From assembly GCF_937997595.1 (NCBI RefSeq), contig NZ_CALKTS010000160.1, positions 1 through 21,734 on the forward strand: a stretch of DNA of 21,734 nt, given 5' to 3'. The DNA is from an uncultured Campylobacter sp. GTDB lineage: Bacteria; Campylobacterota; Campylobacteria; Campylobacterales; Campylobacteraceae. The notes beneath the pieces are model-generated. The model did not search any database and was not told where the DNA came from. It worked only from the letters and a program-made list of their open reading frames with translations. Within the stretch, counting starts at the first letter, position 1. The number at the start of each line of letters is the position of its first letter. A program made the translations under genes and the position numbers. This document shows, one piece after another, positions 6,529 through 14,442 of the stretch.

Positions 6529-6971
6529 AATTTAAGCACATTTTTTATATTATTGCGCCAAAAATTCGAAACGAGAAGATGCGGAATTTCATATTTTTAG
6601 CGCTGTTTTTAAACGCGACCATATTTTTTCTACCTCGCGGCGCAGAAGCCGAGAGCTTCATCACCGACGAAGAATACGGCGCGATGCTGTATAAAAACCC
6701 CCGCGGCGTGGGCTGCGACAAGTGCCACGGCGAAAAGGGCGAGGGCTCGCTGATCGCGACGTATAAAGAATTTAACCGCACCGCAGGCGCCTACTACGAG
6801 CGCGCCCTAAACGCGCCGCCGATCAACAATCTCTCGCTTCAGGAGCTCGCCGACGGGATCAGCAGCTCGCGCGACGTGATGCCAAGCTACTTCCTGACGC
6901 AAAACGAGATCATCATCATCTACAAATATATAAAATCGATAAATCAACCCAAAAAGAAGGAGAAAAAATGA
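6525..6971 (+). CDS. Small periplasmic c-type cytochrome
   Basis: A 148-aa protein with one haem c attachment site C64-DK-C67-H68 and a plausible distal ligand M119 in RDVMPSYFLT, a layout typical of a class I monohaem cytochrome. It is exported: residues 19-42 form a signal peptide (MRNFIFLALFL core, cleavage probably after the Ala at 42). The reading frame opens at 6525 with an ATG overlapping the cprS stop. The signal peptide fits better if translation begins at M19 (ATG at 6579), and the first 18 residues may be untranslated; both starts are possible. The last codons run into hemL, with an ATGA overlap and an AAGGAG site for hemL. C. jejuni also carries a small exported protein next to hemL, as I recall. 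Electron partner unknown. Confidence 0.8.
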   Translation: MKFKHIFYIIAPKIRNEKMRNFIFLALFLNATIFFLPRGAEAESFITDEEYGAMLYKNPRGVGCDKCHGEKGEGSLIATYKEFNRTAGAYYERALNAPPINNLSLQELADGISSSRDVMPSYFLTQNEIIIIYKYIKSINQPKKKEKK

Positions 6972-8239
6972 ATAATCACGACGAATTTTTAGCAGCGCAA
7001 AAACTTATCCCAGGCGGCGTCGATTCGCCGGTGCGAGCATTCGGCAACGTTGGCGGCGAGCCTTTTATGGTAGATCGCGGCGAGGGCTCGTACATCTACG
7101 ACGTCGAGGGCAAAAAATATCTCGACTTCGTGCAGAGCTGGGGCCCGCTCATCTTCGGTCACGCAGATGCAGACATCGAGCGCGCCGTCGTGCAAACCGC
7201 CAAAAAAGGGCTAAGCTTCGGCGCATCCAGCCCGCTTGAGACGCAGCTTGCCTCGCTGGTGCTAAAAAATTTCGATTTCCTAGACAAGATCCGCTTTACC
7301 AGCAGCGGCACGGAAGCCACGATGAGCGCGATCCGTCTTGCGCGCGCCTTTAGCGGACGGGATAAAATTTTAAAATTTGAGGGCTGCTACCACGGCCACA
7401 GTGACAGCCTGCTCGTCAAAGCAGGCAGCGGCGCAAGCACCTTCGGTAACGCAAGCAGCGCGGGCGTGCCGCAGGATATCGCAAAAAATACCTACCTAGC
7501 CAGATACAACGACATACAAAGCGTAAAGGACGTCCTGGCGCAAAACGACATCGGCACGATCATCATCGAGCCTATCGCGGGAAATATGGGCCTAGTACCC
7601 GCTGATCCTAAATTTTTAACCGAGCTTCGCGCGCTGTGCGACGAGAAAAAGATCGTGCTAATAATCGACGAGGTAATGAGCGGCTTTCGTGCTAGCGAGC
7701 TAGGCAGCTACGGTATCTACGGCGTCCGCGGCGATCTGGTGACCTTCGGCAAGGTCATCGGCGGCGGCATGAGCGTGGCGGCGTTTGCGGGCAAGCGCGA
7801 AATCATGGATATGATAAGCCCGCTAGGAGCGGTATATCAAGCGGGCACGCTAAGCGGAAACCCCGTCGCAATGACCGCAGGTATCGCCAGCCTAAGTAAA
7901 ATTTACGCTAGCGGCGGACTTTACGAAAGGCTCGGTGAGCTAGCACGCAGGCTCGCAGACGGGCTTTGCGCCATAGCAAAGCGCCGCGGCATCGCGCTGC
8001 AAACCGCTTGCGTAGGCTCGATGTTCGGCTACTTTTTCGCAGACGAAGAGGTGCGCGACTATGACGGCGCTTTGCGAGCAGACACCGCGCGCTTTGCGAA
8101 ATTTCACGGCAAGATGATTAAGCGCGGCGTATTTTTGGCGCCTAGTCAGTTTGAGACGGGCTTTATCTGCGCCAGCATGGACGAAGCGCAGATCGACTTT
8201 GCGCTAAACGCCGCGGACGAAGCGATGGCGGCGCTTTAA
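6968..8239 (+). CDS. hemL: Glutamate-1-semialdehyde 2,1-aminomutase
   Basis: A 423-aa PLP enzyme that converts glutamate-1-semialdehyde to 5-aminolevulinate in the C5 pathway of haem synthesis (cytoplasmic). Motifs are the N-terminal LIPGGVDSPVRAF, the PLP-phosphate segment TSSGTEATMSAIRLAR (111-126), GCYHGHSD (139-146), the aspartate D234 in LIIDEVMSGFR, and the Schiff-base lysine K262 in TFGKVIGGGM. Length is normal for the family. It starts at an ATG overlapping the cytochrome stop (ATGA), preceded by a strong AAGGAG. A haem-synthesis gene directly coupled to a c-type cytochrome gene makes functional sense. Confidence 0.97.
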   Translation: MNNHDEFLAAQKLIPGGVDSPVRAFGNVGGEPFMVDRGEGSYIYDVEGKKYLDFVQSWGPLIFGHADADIERAVVQTAKKGLSFGASSPLETQLASLVLKNFDFLDKIRFTSSGTEATMSAIRLARAFSGRDKILKFEGCYHGHSDSLLVKAGSGASTFGNASSAGVPQDIAKNTYLARYNDIQSVKDVLAQNDIGTIIIEPIAGNMGLVPADPKFLTELRALCDEKKIVLIIDEVMSGFRASELGSYGIYGVRGDLVTFGKVIGGGMSVAAFAGKREIMDMISPLGAVYQAGTLSGNPVAMTAGIASLSKIYASGGLYERLGELARRLADGLCAIAKRRGIALQTACVGSMFGYFFADEEVRDYDGALRADTARFAKFHGKMIKRGVFLAPSQFETGFICASMDEAQIDFALNAADEAMAAL

Positions 8240-8256
8240 AATTTTACGGATTTTAG

Positions 8257-8556
8257 ATGAGAGTAACGAAAAATTTAAACAAAATCGTAAAGGGCGCCTG
8301 CGACATCAGTCTAGGCATCTCAATCGTCGTAGCAATCGGCATCGGAGTAGCGATCGGACTTGGGCTGCGGCATCTCACGGGCTCGCTGCTTCTGCTCTGG
8401 TTCGGCATCGCTATCGGCATCGCGGCGGCGTTTTTGAACGTTTACCGCGCGTGCAAGGCGCTAAATTCGAGCTTAAAAGAGCTTGAAAACGATCCGAAAT
8501 ACAAGGCGGATCCGAAAAATTTCGACGACGACGATGAATGGGATGAGCGGGATTGA
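8257..8556 (+). CDS. atpZ: AtpZ/AtpI-family small membrane protein
   Basis: A 99-aa protein with two transmembrane segments (about 18-38 and 43-63), the second reading SLLLLWFGIAIGIAAAFLNVY, followed by a charged cytoplasmic tail rich in Asp and Glu and ending DDDDEWDERD. This two-TM layout matches AtpZ/AtpI proteins, small accessory proteins linked to F-type ATP synthase assembly or Mg2+ handling. The same kind of gene follows hemL in Campylobacter jejuni (recalled synteny), which supports the call. It is not next to atp genes here. It overlaps the next gene by 4 nt. Confidence 0.65.
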   Translation: MRVTKNLNKIVKGACDISLGISIVVAIGIGVAIGLGLRHLTGSLLLLWFGIAIGIAAAFLNVYRACKALNSSLKELENDPKYKADPKNFDDDDEWDERD

Positions 8557-9803
8557 ATAGGCGGTTTTTGCTCATATATTGCGCGCTAAACGCGGCGTTT
8601 GTCCTGCTTGGGCTAGCGCTTTGCGGCGCCGGATTTTTCGGCGCGGGCTCTTTCGGCGTGCGGGCGCTAGCGTGGCTTCTTAGCTTGGAGGCTGGATTTT
8701 TGGGCGCATTCGGCGCGGTATATTTTTCGTTTCGCGCTTACCGCAACAAGATAGAAGATGAGCTAAGAGCCGGCAAATACGATGAAATTTTGCAGCAAAG
8801 CTCTAAAAATTCCGCAGGTTTCATAAGCGGCGAAACTTCCGCAAACGATACGAATTCCGCAAGCTTTGGCGGCGAAAACCAAGGCGGTGCGAGCGGCGAC
8901 GATAAAATTTCATACGGCAAAACTTGCGGCGGCGAAATTTTAAAGAGCGAAAGCTTTAGCGGCGCAAATTCAGGCGTCGAAATTTCAAACGCGCAAAATT
9001 CCGAAGACGCCGTAAATTTCACTAGCGGCGCGACGAGCACCAAAAACGGCGATAGCTGCGCCCTGCACAACGAAACCGCCGCCGAGCGTACCGCAAACTC
9101 CGCCGATATAAATTTTACTCGCAGTTCAAATTTAGACGCCGAGCGCAGCAGAACCGCCGCTGGCGAATGCGACATAAATTCTACGAAGAGCGACGACAAA
9201 ACCTCCGCTTGCGACGCGACCGCTTTGGAACACGTCGCCGATAAATTTAAAATGAATGGCGGTGAGACTTGCGGCGACTTGCAGAGCGATATAAGGGACG
9301 AAGCTAGCGATAGTTCGCAAGGCGACATAGGCGCGCGTTGCGACGACTTGAAAAATGCAGCGAGCAGCGATCTGGGCGGCAGCTTAGATAGCAGCGAGCG
9401 GAGCGACGGCGTAGATCACAGCAATCATAGCGACGGCGTAGATCGCAGCAATCATAGCGATGGCACAGATAGCGGCAATCGTGGCGGCGATGTAGATAGC
9501 GGCCAGCTGGACGACGGTATGAGCGATTTTGGGGGCGGGATTGGCACCGCTCGCGACGAATCAAAGGATGATTTAGAAGGCGCGGACGATTTTGAGGGCG
9601 AGCTTGAGCGGAGCGAGGTGCGGAGCAATTTTGCGGGGGCGTTTTTCTCTCCGTTTAAAATTCTGTCCTACGCGGCGCTCGTGGCGACGATCTACCTGCT
9701 TGCCAAGCTGTCCTTGCTAAACCCGCTAGCGATTATCTTGGGCGTTACGATCATTCCTCTGGGCACGATGATCGCTGCCTTGGGCGGCAAAGACGCTCGC
9801 TGA
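8553..9803 (+). CDS. Four-TM membrane protein with a very large low-complexity insert
   Basis: A 416-aa protein whose two ends look like one small integral membrane protein: two TM segments at the N-terminus (about 5-30 and 36-60, then RAYRNKIEDELRAGKYDEIL) and two at the C-terminus (about 366-386 and 389-410, ending GTMIAALGGKDAR). Between residues about 84 and 360 lies a hydrophilic region dominated by Ser, Gly, Asp, Asn, Ala and Glu, with no recognisable fold and with a 9-residue tandem repeat at 284-319. The region is in one frame with normal codons, so the gene is probably intact. The ends match the small membrane protein I expect at this hemL locus; I cannot name a family. Topology prediction would place the insert in the cytoplasm if the N-terminal MNRR is cytoplasmic (positive-inside rule, inference). 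The 196-aa antisense frame is a shadow. Confidence 0.75.
   Translation: MNRRFLLIYCALNAAFVLLGLALCGAGFFGAGSFGVRALAWLLSLEAGFLGAFGAVYFSFRAYRNKIEDELRAGKYDEILQQSSKNSAGFISGETSANDTNSASFGGENQGGASGDDKISYGKTCGGEILKSESFSGANSGVEISNAQNSEDAVNFTSGATSTKNGDSCALHNETAAERTANSADINFTRSSNLDAERSRTAAGECDINSTKSDDKTSACDATALEHVADKFKMNGGETCGDLQSDIRDEASDSSQGDIGARCDDLKNAASSDLGGSLDSSERSDGVDHSNHSDGVDRSNHSDGTDSGNRGGDVDSGQLDDGMSDFGGGIGTARDESKDDLEGADDFEGELERSEVRSNFAGAFFSPFKILSYAALVATIYLLAKLSLLNPLAIILGVTIIPLGTMIAALGGKDAR
9402..9509 (+). repeat. 27-bp tandem repeat coding for a 9-residue unit
   Basis: Four consecutive 27-bp units (9402-9428, 9429-9455, 9456-9482, 9483-9509) encode SDGVDHSNH, SDGVDRSNH, SDGTDSGNR and GGDVDSGQL. 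The first two differ at a single base and the later ones are increasingly diverged. The unit length keeps the frame, so copy-number change would alter the length of the insert without breaking the gene. Confidence 0.9.
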
Positions 9804-10158
9804 AGCTCAAACGGCGCGAGCAGGACGCTTTAAATTTTAAAATTTAGCTTGGGCGAGATTGAGCGCAGTCAGACGCAGGATAAAATCGCGTACGATGCCC
9901 GCCACCGCGAGCTGCGCTACAGATACCGCGCGTTTCGGTACGTACCCGGGCGAGCTAAATTTATAAAATTTGCGCCGCACATCTTTGGATTTCTGCGTAA
10001 ATTTAAACTGCTCATTGCAAGCCGTAGAAATTTTACTGGCATCTCTCGCGTAATTCTAAAACTAAATTTAACCGCCGCAGATTGCAAATACGGCGCGAAA
10101 TCCTTATCTATATTTAATTAAATTTTAGCTACCATTACGCAAAATTTGAGGAAAAATT
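9804..10158 (+). other. Spacer upstream of pyrD
   Basis: 355 bp. The open frame at 9849-10121 would give a 90-aa basic protein without a ribosome binding site and rich in translated AAATTT words; I regard it as chance. A GCTTTAAATTTTAAAATTTAGC-like palindrome lies at about 9829-9848, just behind the previous gene. The AT-rich stretch 10100-10140 should hold the pyrD promoter, but no single -10 box stands out. A GAGGAAAA ribosome binding site precedes the pyrD ATG. Confidence 0.5.
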
Positions 10159-12300
10159 ATGAATTACGATACCTTGAAAAAAATCTTTTTTCGATTTGAT
10201 CCAGAAACCGCTCACAAGATCGCAGAATTCGGACTTCGCGCGCTCTATGCGACTCCGGGCGGGCTTGAGGCTTTGGCAAAATTCGGCGTTTATAAAGATG
10301 AAATTTTAACTCAAAATATATGGAATCTCAGCTTCGATAACCCCGTAGGTATCGCGGGCGGCTTCGACAAAAACGCCACGATGATCGCGCCGCTGGCGGC
10401 TCTTGGCTTCGGGCACATCGATTTTGGCACCTTTACGCCGCGTCCTCAAAGCGGCAACGAAAAGCCGCGACTTTTTCGCCTCGTTAGCGAGCAGAGCATC
10501 CAAAACGCAATGGGTTTTAACAACGAAGGCGCCGATATTATCGAGCATCGCGTGCGAAAAATTTATCCTTTTGTAATCCCGATCGCCGCAAATATCGGCA
10601 AAAATAAGGCTACCCCGAACGAGGATGCGATAAGCGATTACGAGGCCTTGGGTCGTAAATTTAACGGGCTGTGCGATTTTTTCATCATCAACGTAAGCTC
10701 GCCGAACACCCCGAATCTGCGCGCTTTGCAAGAAAACAGCTTCATAAGCGAGCTGATTGGAGCGATGAAAAAGATCACGAATAGGCCGCTCGTCTTAAAA
10801 CTAGCGCCCGATATGAGCGCAGATCAGGCGATCGCGCTGTGTGAGTGCGCGGTGCAAAGCGGTGCAAGCGGCATCATCATAAACAACACGAGCGTTGATT
10901 ATTCGCTAAGCCCCAACGCTAGGGACTTCGGCGGCCTAAGCGGCAGGCTAATCACCGAAAAATCGCGAAAGCTTTTCGCACAGGTCGCTCGCGAGCTCTT
11001 CGGCCGCACGATCCTAATCAGCTGCGGCGGCATAGACAGCGCGCAGGAGGCCTACGAGCGCATCAAATCGGGCGCGAGCCTGGTTCAAATTTTTACCGCC
11101 TTTATCTTCAAAGGTCCGTTCGTCGCAAAATCGATCAACGAGGGGCTGGCGGAGCTTTTGCGCGCAGACGGCTTCACTAACATAAGCGAGGCGGTCGGAG
11201 CAAATTTAAAAGATCGAGCGGGCGAAGGATACGGCGTAAGAGGCGATCAGACCGAAAATCTCAGTAACGGCGCGGATTTGCGCGCTTGCAAAGACAAAGA
11301 GGCGGATACCAAAACGGATGAAATTTCGAGTGCGACCAAAGACGAGGAAACGAGCGAAATTTCAAACGCGCCCGAAAGTAAGGATGCGGACGAAATTTCT
11401 AACGACGGTGAAAGCAAAATATCGAGCGCCCAAGTCAATGAAATTCTCGCCGCTAAAACAGATGAAATTTTGAGCGTTCAAGTAGATGAAATTCCTAGCG
11501 CTCAAACAAGCTCAAGCTCCGAAGCGGACGAAAATTCCAACGCTTCGGCAAATTTAAACATCTTAGCAAGCGCGGATACCGCGACGGATCAAAGATCAAT
11601 CGAGCAAAGCCGTACGGAGAGTGAAAATTCCGAGGTTAAAAATACAAAACGAAACAGCGCAAAAAGCGAGAATTTAGAGACTAAAAGCGCAAAGCAAAGC
11701 AGCGCGGATCATAAGCAGGATAAAATTTCAAAAAGAGCTTCCAAAAGCGGTGCGGATCAAAAACAAAGTCAAATTTCAAAAAGCGGCGTAACCTCCAGAC
11801 GCGGTAAAATTTCAAAAGAAGCTACGCAAAAAGACGCCGCGCAGAAGGATACTGCGAAGGATAATGACGCTTCGCAGAAAGATGGCACGCAGGATAACAA
11901 CGCCTCGCAGCAAAAGGACGCCGAAGCAAAAAATCTCTCGCAAAGCGGCGCAAAGAGCGAGAATTTAGAGGTCAAAAACGCAAAACAAAGCGGCACGGCG
12001 AGCAAAACTGTCAAAACTAAAACCACGTCGAAAAATAAAACCGCAACTAAAGCCGCGTCAAAAAACGACATAGAAAGTAAAAATTCTCAAACTAAAGCCG
12101 CGCCTAAAGCCGCGCCGAAAAATAGCGCAGAAAGCAAAAGTTCTAAGGTCAAAAACGTAAAGCAAAGCCGCGCCAAAACTAAAAATGCCGAGGCTAAAGA
12201 GACCAGAGAGATTAAAGAGGCCAAAGAGGTCAAAGAAGCGGGCGGCACCCAAGACGCAGAGCAAAACTCAAGCAAAAAACGAAAGGCGAAAAAAGATTAA
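10159..12300 (+). CDS. pyrD: Dihydroorotate dehydrogenase (class 2, quinone-linked) with a 360-residue low-complexity C-terminal tail
   Basis: Residues 1-about 352 form a complete class 2 dihydroorotate dehydrogenase, the membrane-associated flavoenzyme that oxidises dihydroorotate to orotate and passes electrons to quinone. Visible are the N-terminal helix region, NPVGIAGGFDKN (61-72), PRLFRL, the FMN/active-site segment NVSSPNTPNLR with catalytic S181 (the position of E. coli S175), K214 in LVLKLAPD, INNTS (241-245) and ISCGGI (287-292). The family is normally about 335-355 aa. Here the frame runs on to 713 aa: an acidic, Ser/Glu/Asp-rich part (about 362-460), a mixed part, then a Lys/Ala/Ser-rich basic part (about 530-713) ending KKRKAKKD. 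The tail has internal repeats and no stop or frameshift. Its stop overlaps the ATG of the M16 gene by 1 nt, so the long frame is probably genuinely translated. Tail function unknown. Confidence 0.93.
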   Translation: MNYDTLKKIFFRFDPETAHKIAEFGLRALYATPGGLEALAKFGVYKDEILTQNIWNLSFDNPVGIAGGFDKNATMIAPLAALGFGHIDFGTFTPRPQSGNEKPRLFRLVSEQSIQNAMGFNNEGADIIEHRVRKIYPFVIPIAANIGKNKATPNEDAISDYEALGRKFNGLCDFFIINVSSPNTPNLRALQENSFISELIGAMKKITNRPLVLKLAPDMSADQAIALCECAVQSGASGIIINNTSVDYSLSPNARDFGGLSGRLITEKSRKLFAQVARELFGRTILISCGGIDSAQEAYERIKSGASLVQIFTAFIFKGPFVAKSINEGLAELLRADGFTNISEAVGANLKDRAGEGYGVRGDQTENLSNGADLRACKDKEADTKTDEISSATKDEETSEISNAPESKDADEISNDGESKISSAQVNEILAAKTDEILSVQVDEIPSAQTSSSSEADENSNASANLNILASADTATDQRSIEQSRTESENSEVKNTKRNSAKSENLETKSAKQSSADHKQDKISKRASKSGADQKQSQISKSGVTSRRGKISKEATQKDAAQKDTAKDNDASQKDGTQDNNASQQKDAEAKNLSQSGAKSENLEVKNAKQSGTASKTVKTKTTSKNKTATKAASKNDIESKNSQTKAAPKAAPKNSAESKSSKVKNVKQSRAKTKNAEAKETREIKEAKEVKEAGGTQDAEQNSSKKRKAKKD
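11425..11508 (+). repeat. 24-bp tandem repeat in the pyrD tail (8-residue unit)
   Basis: Three full units (11425-11448, 11449-11472, 11473-11496) and half a fourth encode SAQVNEIL, AAKTDEIL, SVQVDEIP and SAQT. Upstream, the words DEIS, SEIS, DEIS and KIS continue the pattern at 12- and 8-residue spacing. Each unit contains GATGAAATT or a close variant, so the repeat is built round the window-wide AAATT(T) word. Confidence 0.85.
11665..11970 (+). repeat. Duplicated module in the lysine-rich part of the pyrD tail
   Basis: The 15-mer AGCGAGAATTTAGAG occurs at 11665-11679 and 11956-11970, inside a longer similar module that encodes AKSENLETKSAKQSSA and AKSENLEVKNAKQSGT. Weaker copies read SENSEVKNTKRNSA and SKSSKVKNVKQSRA. 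The tail therefore grew at least partly by duplication of a roughly 16-residue module. Confidence 0.75.
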
Positions 12301-13553
12301 TGTTTCCGAAATTTAAGAAAATCACGCTGCAAAACGGGCTTCAAATTTATCACATCCCGATGAATAAAGGCAGCGGCGTCATCAGCGTGGATGTGTTTTA
12401 CAACGTCGGCTCGCGCGACGAGACGATGGGCAAAAGCGGCATCGCGCACATGCTGGAGCATCTAAATTTTAAATCCACGAAAAATCGCAAGGCGGGCGAG
12501 TTCGACGCGATCGTAAAGGGATTTGGCGGCGTAAACAACGCAAGCACAGGCTTTGATTACACGCACTACTTCATCAAGTGCGCGAGCTCAAATTTAGAGG
12601 TCTGCTTGGATCTTTACGCCGACATCATGCAAAACTTAAGCCTCAAAGACAAAGAATTTCAGCCCGAGCGTAAGGTCGTGCTTGAAGAGCGGCTGTGGCG
12701 CACCGATAACGATCCGTTCGGATACCTATTTTTCAGGCTCTACAACGCTGCGTTTTTGTACCACCCGTACCACTGGACGCCGATCGGCTTTCGCAAGGAC
12801 ATCGAAAACTGGAGTATCAAAGATATCAGAGAATTTCACGCTAAATTTTATCAGCCGCAAAACGCCGTGCTGCTGATCACCGGCGACATCGGCGAAAAGG
12901 CGGCGTTTGATGCGGCTAAAAAATACTTCGCGCCCGTAAAAAACAAAAGCGAAATTCCGCGCCTTCACTGCACGGAGCCCGCGCAAGACGGCGAGAAGCT
13001 TAGCATTATTTACAAAAACAGCGAGGCGCAGATCGTGGCAGTCGCCTTTAAAATTCCGCCGTTTAACCATCCTGACGCCGCGGCGATCAAAGCGATGGAT
13101 ATATATCTTAGCGGCGGCAAGAGCTCGCTTTTGCAGCGCGTACTGGTCGATGAGAAAAAGCTTGCCAATCAGATCAACATCTACGATATGAGCGCCAAGG
13201 ACGAGAATTTATTTATAGTCTTTGCCGTTTGTAACCAAGGCGTAAGCGGCGAGACGCTGAGGAGTGAAATTTTAGCGCTGATCGAAAAAGCCAAAAAAGC
13301 TAAAATAAGCGACGACGATATGCTAAAGATCAAAAACACTCTAAGTAGCGATCTGATCTACTCTCTCGACAGCGCTAGCAAGGTAGCGCAGATGTACGGC
13401 AGCTACATCGTCCGCGGCGATCTGGACGCGCTATTTAGGCTGGAGCGCGAGATCAAAAGTCTAGATAAAAACGCGGTTAAAAAAGCGATGAAAACCTATC
13501 TAAGCCTTAAAAGCTCCACGAGCATTATCTTACGAAAGGAAAACGATGAATAA
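12300..13553 (+). CDS. M16-family zinc metallopeptidase
   Basis: A 417-aa pitrilysin/M16-type peptidase. The inverted zinc motif HxxEH is present as H50-ML-E53-H54, and the third ligand is E130 in RKVVLEERLW, 76 residues further on as in the family. The C-terminal domain has the second-half features of M16B proteins, e.g. GGKSSLLQRVLVDEKKLANQI. There is no signal peptide, so it is probably cytoplasmic unless secreted in another way. It overlaps pyrD by 1 nt (TAATG) and dapA by 8 nt. The order pyrD-M16 peptidase-dapA is recalled from C. jejuni, supporting an operon. The physiological substrate is not known. Confidence 0.9.
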   Translation: MFPKFKKITLQNGLQIYHIPMNKGSGVISVDVFYNVGSRDETMGKSGIAHMLEHLNFKSTKNRKAGEFDAIVKGFGGVNNASTGFDYTHYFIKCASSNLEVCLDLYADIMQNLSLKDKEFQPERKVVLEERLWRTDNDPFGYLFFRLYNAAFLYHPYHWTPIGFRKDIENWSIKDIREFHAKFYQPQNAVLLITGDIGEKAAFDAAKKYFAPVKNKSEIPRLHCTEPAQDGEKLSIIYKNSEAQIVAVAFKIPPFNHPDAAAIKAMDIYLSGGKSSLLQRVLVDEKKLANQINIYDMSAKDENLFIVFAVCNQGVSGETLRSEILALIEKAKKAKISDDDMLKIKNTLSSDLIYSLDSASKVAQMYGSYIVRGDLDALFRLEREIKSLDKNAVKKAMKTYLSLKSSTSIILRKENDE

Positions 13554-14442
13554 AAATGTCATAATCGGCTCTATGACGGCGCTGATCACGCCTTTTAAAG
13601 AGGGCAAACTAGACGAGCAGACCTACGCCAAGCTCATCAAAAGACAGATCGCAAACGGCATAAGCGCGGTCGTGCCCGTAGGCACCACGGGCGAGAGCGC
13701 GACGCTGACGCACGACGAACATCGCGTCTGTATCGAGATCGCGGTAGATGCGTGCAAGGGCACGGACGTTAAGGTGCTAGCGGGCGCGGGCAGCAACGCA
13801 ACTCACGAAGCGATCGGGCTCGCGCAGTTTGCGCAGGCTCACGGCGCGGATGGAATTTTATCCGTAGCGCCCTACTACAACAAACCCACCCAAAAGGGAC
13901 TCTATCTGCACTACAAGGCGATCGCTAGCTCGGTAGATCTGCCGGTACTGCTATACAACGTGCCAGGGCGCACCGGCTGCGACATAGCCGCAGATACGAT
14001 CATCAAGCTTTTTAACGACTGCGAGAACATCTACGGCGTCAAAGAAGCCAGCGGCAGCATCGATAAATGCGTCGATCTACTCGCGCACGAGCCGCGCCTT
14101 AGCGTGCTTAGCGGCGAGGATGCGATCAACTATCCGATCCTAAGTAACGGCGGCAAGGGAGTGATCTCCGTTACGGCAAATTTACTGCCTGATTACACGG
14201 CGAGACTAACGAAATTTGCGCTGCAAAATGAGTTTTTAAAAGCTAAGCAGATCAACGACGATCTCTACGCGATCAATAAAATTTTATTCTGCGAGAGCAA
14301 TCCGATCCCGATCAAAGCGGCAATGTATATCGCGGGCCTAACGCCGAGCTTAGAGTACCGCTTGCCGCTTTGCGAGCCGAGCGCGGAAAACCTCAAAAAA
14401 ATAGAAAACGTAATGAAACAATACACTATCAAAGGATTTTAA
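13546..14442 (+). CDS. dapA: 4-hydroxy-tetrahydrodipicolinate synthase
   Basis: A 298-aa class I aldolase that condenses pyruvate with aspartate semialdehyde, the first committed step to diaminopimelate and lysine (cell-wall precursor). Motifs are the N-terminal GSMTALITPF, VGTTGESATL with T48, Y137 in LLYNVPGRTG, and the Schiff-base lysine K166 in YGVKEASG; GEDAINYPILSNGGKGVISV follows. Length is normal. It starts with ATG after a good AAAGGA site that lies inside the end of the M16 gene. It is followed without a gap by the fabL-like gene. Confidence 0.97.
   Translation: MNKNVIIGSMTALITPFKEGKLDEQTYAKLIKRQIANGISAVVPVGTTGESATLTHDEHRVCIEIAVDACKGTDVKVLAGAGSNATHEAIGLAQFAQAHGADGILSVAPYYNKPTQKGLYLHYKAIASSVDLPVLLYNVPGRTGCDIAADTIIKLFNDCENIYGVKEASGSIDKCVDLLAHEPRLSVLSGEDAINYPILSNGGKGVISVTANLLPDYTARLTKFALQNEFLKAKQINDDLYAINKILFCESNPIPIKAAMYIAGLTPSLEYRLPLCEPSAENLKKIENVMKQYTIKGF

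Noticed and set aside
8738..9328. 196-aa minus-strand frame
   Set aside because: It is a shadow of the Ser/Gly/Asp-rich insert; low-complexity DNA leaves several frames open.
9849..10121. 90-aa plus-strand frame upstream of pyrD
   Set aside because: No ribosome binding site, GTG/TTG-type start, biased basic composition of AAATTT-rich DNA; no family resemblance.
11769..12275. Minus-strand hydrophobic frames of 100, 68 and 62 aa
   Set aside because: They are antisense of the lysine/alanine-rich pyrD tail, where Lys and Ala codons read back as Phe, Leu and Ala.
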